Under the pieces are notes generated by a model that saw only the letters and a list, made by a program, of their open reading frames with translations, was not told where the DNA came from and made no database searches. Of a DNA stretch of 14,928 nucleotides, positions 7,123-11,930 are shown piece by piece. The stretch is from positions 1 to 14,928 of the forward strand of contig JAISCU010000021.1 of assembly GCA_031265345.1 (NCBI GenBank), written 5' to 3'. A program made the translations under genes and the position numbers. Each line of letters opens with the position of its first letter. The stretch's first letter is position 1. The DNA comes from Bifidobacteriaceae bacterium (GTDB taxonomy: Bacteria > Actinomycetota > Actinomycetes > Actinomycetales > WQXJ01).

Positions 7123-10100
7123 CACCGCCAGGTCCGGCGCCACCACGAATCTGGCCGCCGCGGGGGAACCCTCCGTGATCTGTTCGCCGCCGACTCGCGC
7201 GGTCACCCCGTAGGTTCCCGCGGTCCCGGAGGTCACGGCCAGTTCCGCCCTGCCGTCCCGGTCTGTCGGCACCTGTAGGACCATCGGTCCGGCAGCCATG
7301 CCCGCGGACAGGCCGGCTGGCACGAAGAAGTCGACCAACTCGGCCTCGATTGGGGAACCGTCCAGGTCCACCACCACGGCTGTGATTGCCACACTGGTCC
7401 TCCCCGCGATACCAGGCGCCTGCGGCGGTAGCAGCCGGGTCAGCCCGTCGCCGAACGCTGGGGTCATCCGCCAAAGGGCGAACAAGGTCACATCCGCTAC
7501 CGGCGTGAACGGCGCCTCCGCCCTGGTCCCGCCATCGTCCTGGTTGAACCAACCGACGAAGGCGCGGCCAGCCCACACTGGCAGAGGCAACTCGGTGACG
7601 GCTTCGCCCTGGCCGATTACTATGTCGTCAACCCGCGAGCCGCCCCGCGAATCGAACCAGACCGTGTAAGTGGACGGCGGCGTGACGGGCTCGGCCCAAG
7701 TCAGCTCTTGCGGTGAACCAGGCAATTCGTCTCCTCGCCAAGAAATGCCGAGCCGCGCCACTAGCACACAGGTAGTCGGTTCGGCGCTGACGACCGTGGC
7801 CTGGGCTTTACCAAGCAGCGACGTCTTGACGGTCTGCTCCAGGCCGCCGTTGGAGAACGTGGCCGGGCACTCCTCGCCATCTTGGGATCCAGGTTCGAGT
7901 AGTAGCTGAACATACTGATCACGCAGTGGGTTCTTGCCCCCCTCATCCAGAACCGTCGCCGTCGCCGTGTAGCGCTCGCCAACGCCCACCGCCACGGACG
8001 CGCCGTCCTGGTCGGCCGGAGTGACTTCCAGAACCGAATCGTCCACGCTCGCCTCGAGCGGGGTCACGAACGGAAGAGTCAAGACACTCGTGTCCCGGTC
8101 GTCACCGTTGACCAACTCGATTTCGAACCGCTTGTAATAGCTCGATGCCGTGACGACCACTCTCCGGTCACCGGCAAAGTCGGAACGCACAACGGCGGTG
8201 TACGTGCCGGTGAAGCATTCATCCTGGTACAACTCCTCAATCGACCGATCTGGATAGCGGTTGTAGACGCATTGGAACTGCCCCACCTCCAGGCCTTCTC
8301 CTTCGTAGGGATCGCCCTGGCCGCCGTACTCATCCGCTGTCGCCGGGGCCACCGTGAACGTGACAGTGTCGTTCTGGCTTGGAACGTGCAGCGGAGAGCC
8401 CTCAAAATCGCGTAACCGCACGGTGATGGTCTGATAGCCATAATCCGAGTTGGCGGCCTGACCCGGCGAGCGGGAGGCGACAGCCGAGGACTTCTCCGCG
8501 GTGGGCAACCGGTAGCCGAAGAAGACCGGCCGGTCGATGGCGATGGTCGCTTCATCGCTGGTACCCGGATTGAGGATTATCTCGGGCCGGTACGTGCCAA
8601 CGACGTTGGAGGACAACGTCAGGAGGCAAGAGCCGTAATCGAACTCGGCTCCGAGTTCCTCGTTGACGCAATAGTCGACCTCGAATTGAAGATCCGGCGA
8701 GTTGTCTGGCGACCAAGCCCAAAGGGGATGCTGGCTGCTGGTGGAACCGGGGATCATCGAACCATTCGCGTCTTTCAGAACGACAATGGCCCCAGCATAC
8801 GAGTCCGGTCCAGCCACCGAGCCCATGCGCATCCTGCTGGCGAAGAAGGACTTGGACGGATCGGCCACTTCCAGCGGCAACCAGGTCAGCGAAAACATCC
8901 TGTCGTCGGTGTCCTTGTCCCACAGTTGTACGCCTTTGGCATAGAAGACGCAACCAGTGGTGGTCCAGGCGTAACTGGAGTAGAGCTTGATCTGGTAATG
9001 GCCTGGCTGGCCGTCCACGGCACTGGCAGCTGTTGCCGTTCCGCAGTTCCCAGCCAGCAGATTTGGTGAGCCATAAGTCCAGCCAGGGCTCGATTCCAGG
9101 CCAGACACCGGTTTGTGCTCGTCATCCCAAACGTAGATGTTCGCCGTGTAATAGTCCCAAGTGCCGTCATACCCTGGGGCGCCCGGCAGCAGGCCGTAAT
9201 CGGCGTGCTTGACAGTCGTCTTGTCGATGGTGACTTCGCCGCCCTTGACCGCCTGGGGGTCGCCCCAGGCGAAATACACCTCCTGGCTGCCGATCACGGG
9301 GCCATCGGCCGCGCCACTATGGGCAGTGACCCGGTAAGTGCCCGCGCGCTGAGACCGGAGCGTGAACTCCGCTTGGCCATTCGCGTCGAGTCGACCTGCG
9401 CAGGCGCTCCAATCCGTCCTGGTGCAATCCATGCCTTCGCTGGTGGCGCCGCCGACTGGCTCCGCCACGACTGTGACCAGCTCTCCCACCGCTGGAGCTT
9501 CGATGGTCGCACCATTGATGTCGGTGACCGTGCCTGAACCGCTGACGGTGGCCACGTACCGGCCGTCATAGCCCAGGTCGCCCGAACCGAAGTAGCCGAC
9601 TGGCTTGTCGGGGTCTGGCGTTGGCCAAACGGTCATGCTCGAAATCGCCGGGTCGAGGGTCGCCCCGTAATTCAGGTCGCACAGGACCATCTCTGAATAG
9701 TGTGAACTGTCCGAGAAGACAAGTACGCCGTCTTCGATCCCTCCTCCGCCGCCCTGGCCTTGCTCGCCGCCCAAGCAATAGCCGCCCCAGGGGTTTTCCC
9801 GGGTTCCGGATAGCTGCCAACCGTTTGTGGAATCCGCTCCAGGCGCCCCGGCCGCCACGACTGTGACCGCTGGATCAACCAATCCGTACATAGCCTCGGC
9901 AGAAACGACACCACCCTCGAACGGCAGATCGAAATCGAGGTCGTCACGGAAACCCGTGTACTCATAAGCGAAAGCGGCGTCAACGCCCTCGGGCAGATGG
10001 GTCCTGAAGTAGACGACCCCATACGCCAGATGGGCGCGGTAATCCTCGATCTCGCCCGGCATGATCCAAGGCTCGGTGTAAGGATCGTTGGGCTCGCCCG

Positions 10101-11454
10101 GCGAATAGGCCGTGAAACCGGGATCGATCCCGACCCGCGCCCGCAGGTACAAATTCGTGAACCCTCCGTCCGGCTCTTCCGCGTCCCAGCCGTCGAGTCG
10201 GCCGAAGTCGAGATCGCCGTAAACCTCGCGGGTGGCCTGCCCGCCGGACGCCACCTCACTGGCCGTGCAGTGGAAACGGGGACTCAGCTGCCAGATGGGC
10301 TGCGCTGACAGATGACCCGACGGGCCGCCGGTGAGGTTGTCGATGGGCGACGCCCACAGCTTGACCGTCGCCTTCGGCAAGAAGTCGCAATTCGCTGTGA
10401 TCTTGGCCCGCACCCTGTACTCGGTGTCGTTGGTGAAGACTGCGTCCTGCGCCGAATACCAGGTCAACTCGTTGTCCGGGACCGTAATCGTCTCTTCGCT
10501 GTTCGCTTTGTAGCGCCACTCTTTGAGCGCGAACTCAAGGCCGTCGTCGGCGAACTCATCCGACACGGCATCGTCCGTAGGCTTCCCGTCCCGTGACAAC
10601 GTCGAAGCCGAGCCCAGCACCAACGCCACGCGCGGCCCGGGGTTGTAGTAGAGCCGCAACGTCCCCAGAGCGTACGGGCCTCCGGCGGCCTTCGTGGTCT
10701 GGTACTCGTCCGGCAGGTCGCCCCACGATGCCGCCGCCGTCAGCCCGAAGTCCACCGTCACCGGATCATCCGACTCCGCCACGACCCTGGCGACCGTGTT
10801 CGCCTGCCCGGTCTGGACCCAGTCCCCCGAATCCTCGTCTTGGGCCAGCGGCCCCAACGGAGCGCTCACTTCCGGCGGGTCGACCCCGTCGCGGCGCGCT
10901 CCGTAGCAGTACCCTCCACGCGACAAGGCGTAGTCGCCGCGGTCCGGGTCCCAGCAGAACCCGTATGCCGCGTTGGCGCCGGTGGCCTCGGTCCCGAGAT
11001 AGCTCTGCATGGCGTTGACGCCGTCGATCTTCGCCGGGCGCACCCGCAACAAGTACGAGGCCGGCCAGTCGAGGGCCAGCAACTGGTACCGGCCATCTTG
11101 GTTCGTGGTCGCTGTCGATTCGAGGTAAGCCTGTCCGTCGTTGTTCCCGGACTCCCGCCACAACTCGACCTGCACGCCGGGCACCCCCGGCGCGTCTGGG
11201 TCGGTCACGGTGGGCGCGTCCTTGACCTTCAGATCAAGGCCCCCGGCGTACAGGTCGTTGACGACCCGGCCAGAGATCGGCAGGGCGGCCAAAGCCGAAG
11301 CCTGCGCGCGCTGGCCGGACTGCCAGGTCTGTGCCACCACCAATCCGGCCAGCGCGACACCGCCAGCGGCGAGCATGGCTACCGACCGCGCCCAACGCCG
11401 CGAACCTGCCCTTGCGCCAGCCGCGCCGGTTGTGGAACGGGTACCTCGACTCAT
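6847..11454 (-). CDS. giant modular secreted adhesin-like protein (1535 aa), short paralogue
   Basis: The start at 11454 is chosen because AGAAGGAG ends 6 nt upstream; an in-frame ATG at 11478 would add 8 residues and destroy that spacing. Residues 1-52 form a signal peptide (core 26-41, AQA before Ser53) nearly matching that of the 2018-aa neighbour (VALAGLVV-Q-WQS-Q). Then: CnaB/SdrD-B-like domain 59-130; GEVED-type segment about 210-473 (SWGDLPDEY, DDGLEF, PGEIEDY); unassigned central region 474-1132; one type-A Ig domain 1133-1256; InlB-type repeat 1261-1328; Big_1-like domain 1333-1440; C-terminal module 1445-1535, ending NHCG. It lacks the extra Big_1 domains of both neighbours. No LPXTG or membrane tail. 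Exported adhesin-like function is inferred from domains. A strong hairpin follows the stop. Confidence 0.93.
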   Translation of the reverse strand: MSRGTRSTTGAAGARAGSRRWARSVAMLAAGGVALAGLVVAQTWQSGQRAQASALAALPISGRVVNDLYAGGLDLKVKDAPTVTDPDAPGVPGVQVELWRESGNNDGQAYLESTATTNQDGRYQLLALDWPASYLLRVRPAKIDGVNAMQSYLGTEATGANAAYGFCWDPDRGDYALSRGGYCYGARRDGVDPPEVSAPLGPLAQDEDSGDWVQTGQANTVARVVAESDDPVTVDFGLTAAASWGDLPDEYQTTKAAGGPYALGTLRLYYNPGPRVALVLGSASTLSRDGKPTDDAVSDEFADDGLEFALKEWRYKANSEETITVPDNELTWYSAQDAVFTNDTEYRVRAKITANCDFLPKATVKLWASPIDNLTGGPSGHLSAQPIWQLSPRFHCTASEVASGGQATREVYGDLDFGRLDGWDAEEPDGGFTNLYLRARVGIDPGFTAYSPGEPNDPYTEPWIMPGEIEDYRAHLAYGVVYFRTHLPEGVDAAFAYEYTGFRDDLDFDLPFEGGVVSAEAMYGLVDPAVTVVAAGAPGADSTNGWQLSGTRENPWGGYCLGGEQGQGGGGGIEDGVLVFSDSSHYSEMVLCDLNYGATLDPAISSMTVWPTPDPDKPVGYFGSGDLGYDGRYVATVSGSGTVTDINGATIEAPAVGELVTVVAEPVGGATSEGMDCTRTDWSACAGRLDANGQAEFTLRSQRAGTYRVTAHSGAADGPVIGSQEVYFAWGDPQAVKGGEVTIDKTTVKHADYGLLPGAPGYDGTWDYYTANIYVWDDEHKPVSGLESSPGWTYGSPNLLAGNCGTATAASAVDGQPGHYQIKLYSSYAWTTTGCVFYAKGVQLWDKDTDDRMFSLTWLPLEVADPSKSFFASRMRMGSVAGPDSYAGAIVVLKDANGSMIPGSTSSQHPLWAWSPDNSPDLQFEVDYCVNEELGAEFDYGSCLLTLSSNVVGTYRPEIILNPGTSDEATIAIDRPVFFGYRLPTAEKSSAVASRSPGQAANSDYGYQTITVRLRDFEGSPLHVPSQNDTVTFTVAPATADEYGGQGDPYEGEGLEVGQFQCVYNRYPDRSIEELYQDECFTGTYTAVVRSDFAGDRRVVVTASSYYKRFEIELVNGDDRDTSVLTLPFVTPLEASVDDSVLEVTPADQDGASVAVGVGERYTATATVLDEGGKNPLRDQYVQLLLEPGSQDGEECPATFSNGGLEQTVKTSLLGKAQATVVSAEPTTCVLVARLGISWRGDELPGSPQELTWAEPVTPPSTYTVWFDSRGGSRVDDIVIGQGEAVTELPLPVWAGRAFVGWFNQDDGGTRAEAPFTPVADVTLFALWRMTPAFGDGLTRLLPPQAPGIAGRTSVAITAVVVDLDGSPIEAELVDFFVPAGLSAGMAAGPMVLQVPTDRDGRAELAVTSGTAGTYGVTARVGGEQITEGSPAAARFVVAPDLAVHFTAVARCAAGKNQLAVTAFNDGQAPLDFEVASEWGSKSFTNIQPGKNAFHAFTVRSKDVAAGQVDVTVSTIGADRVTVTRAVPFDENHCG
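7471..7674 (-). other. InlB-type B-repeat, copy 2
   Basis: Residues 1261-1328: STYTVWFDSRGG, AFVGWF, and APFTPVADVTLFALW. Same family as the repeats at 1093-1302 and 12285-12491 but clearly the most diverged of the three. Confidence 0.8.
7675..8058 (-). other. single type-A Ig-like domain of the 1535-aa protein
   Basis: Residues 1133-1260: SVDDSVLEVTPADQDG, then Cys1196 and Cys1229 and the closing strand PGSPQELTW. It corresponds to residues 1165-1278 of the 2018-aa protein. There the array continues for a further 460 residues; here it joins the InlB repeat directly. Confidence 0.65.
8059..10035 (-). other. unassigned central region of the 1535-aa protein
   Basis: Residues 474-1132, the partner of the segment at 3037-5097. 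Landmarks occur in the same order at almost the same residue numbers (ADYGLLPGAPGYDGTWDYY at 751-769 against 757-774). A Gly/Gln-rich linker (GEQGQGGGGG, 563-572) is unique to this copy. No family recognised. Confidence 0.6.
10036..11298 (-). other. SdrD/CnaB-like plus GEVED-type N-terminal segment, copy 2
   Basis: Residues 53-473. PYTEPWIMPGEIEDYR falls at the same residue numbers (458-473) as in the 2018-aa protein. GARRDGVDPP, IDGVNA and LPKATVK are also shared. The conserved Cys pairs are C167/C183 and C356/C396. Confidence 0.75.
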
Positions 11455-11460
11455 AACAGG

Positions 11461-11468
11461 CTCCTTCT
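11461..11468 (-). promoter_or_regulatory. ribosome binding site of the 1535-aa gene
   Basis: AGAAGGAG on the minus strand, 6 nt before the ATG at 11454. It overlaps the codons that the longer start at 11478 would use, so it argues for the shorter protein. Confidence 0.8.
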
Positions 11469-11500
11469 TTCTTGTCATATTTCTGTTTCTTCTCTTTCAC

Positions 11501-11512
11501 CAGTGGTTGTCG
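11501..11512. repeat. 12-bp direct repeat, downstream copy (relic of a gene 3' end?)
   Basis: CAGTGGTTGTCG, identical and in the same orientation to 11662-11673 at the 3' end of the right-hand gene. On the minus strand it is part of an in-frame PFSDNHW-stop (stop at 11497), resembling the DNHC and ENHC ends of the paralogues. Confidence 0.6.
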
Positions 11513-11569
11513 CTAAACGGGGCTGTCGCCACGATCTGGGTCGGTTTTCTGGGGGTTTGGGCATGGAAT

Positions 11570-11654
11570 GGGGACGGACCCGTTTTCCACAGGGCCTGAC
11601 CTGCGGGTTCGCCTGTGGAAAACGGGGCGGCGGGCATGGAAAGGTACCGTCCCC
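11570..11654. repeat. two-part inverted repeat with GGGGACGG heads; probable bidirectional terminator or REP/MITE-like element
   Basis: Inner perfect 15-bp arms CCCGTTTTCCACAGG (11579-11593) and their complement (11612-11626) enclose an 18-nt loop. Outer 8-bp arms GGGGACGG (11570-11577) and CCGTCCCC (11647-11654) surround them. It begins 3 nt after the stop codon at 11658, so it probably also terminates that gene. Read from either strand the element starts GGGGACGG, then (A/T)-CC and TTTTCCA or TTTCCA. A direct repeat GGGCATGGAA(T/A)GG also occurs at 11559-11571 and 11632-11644. Confidence 0.75.
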
Positions 11655-11657
11655 GGA

Positions 11658-11930
11658 CTAGCAGTGGTTGTCGGGGTAGTCGACCTCTCGGGTGACCGTC
11701 ACGGGGGTGGGGGCGGTGGTCCGGATCGTCACTTGGACTTGGCCGGCGGCCACGTCCGTGGAGCGGACCGTGAAGGCGTGGAAAGCGTTCTTGCCCGGCT
11801 GCACGTTCGCGAACTGCTTCGAACCCCAATCGGAGACGAACTCGACGTCCAGCGCCTCCGCCGAGCCGTTGAACGCCGTCACCGCCAACTGGTTCTTACC
11901 AGCCGCGCACCTCGCCACCGCCGTCAACGT
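11658..11930 (-). other. Cys-bracketed C-terminal module, copy 3
   Basis: Visible residues 1000-1089, from TLTAVARC to the terminal DNHC. Closest to the copy at 460-735. The first Cys sits in ARCAAGK, the second is the last residue, consistent with a disulphide linking the two ends of a beta sandwich. Confidence 0.75.

Noticed and set aside
11476..11478. ATG eight codons upstream as the start of the 1535-aa gene
   Set aside because: The purine-rich AGAAGGAG lies inside those eight codons at ideal distance from the ATG at 11454, so the shorter start is better supported.
11583..11622. Two DnaA-box-like TTTTCCACA sequences in opposite orientation
   Set aside because: They are only the two arms of the inverted repeat after the right-hand gene. 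There are no further boxes, AT-rich segment or replication genes, so an origin is not supported.
11497..11829. Minus-strand open frame of 110 codons overlapping the end of the right-hand gene
   Set aside because: Most of it is out of frame with a well-supported gene and runs through the inverted repeat. Only its last few codons (PFSDNHW) resemble the paralogue ends, and those are treated as a possible relic.
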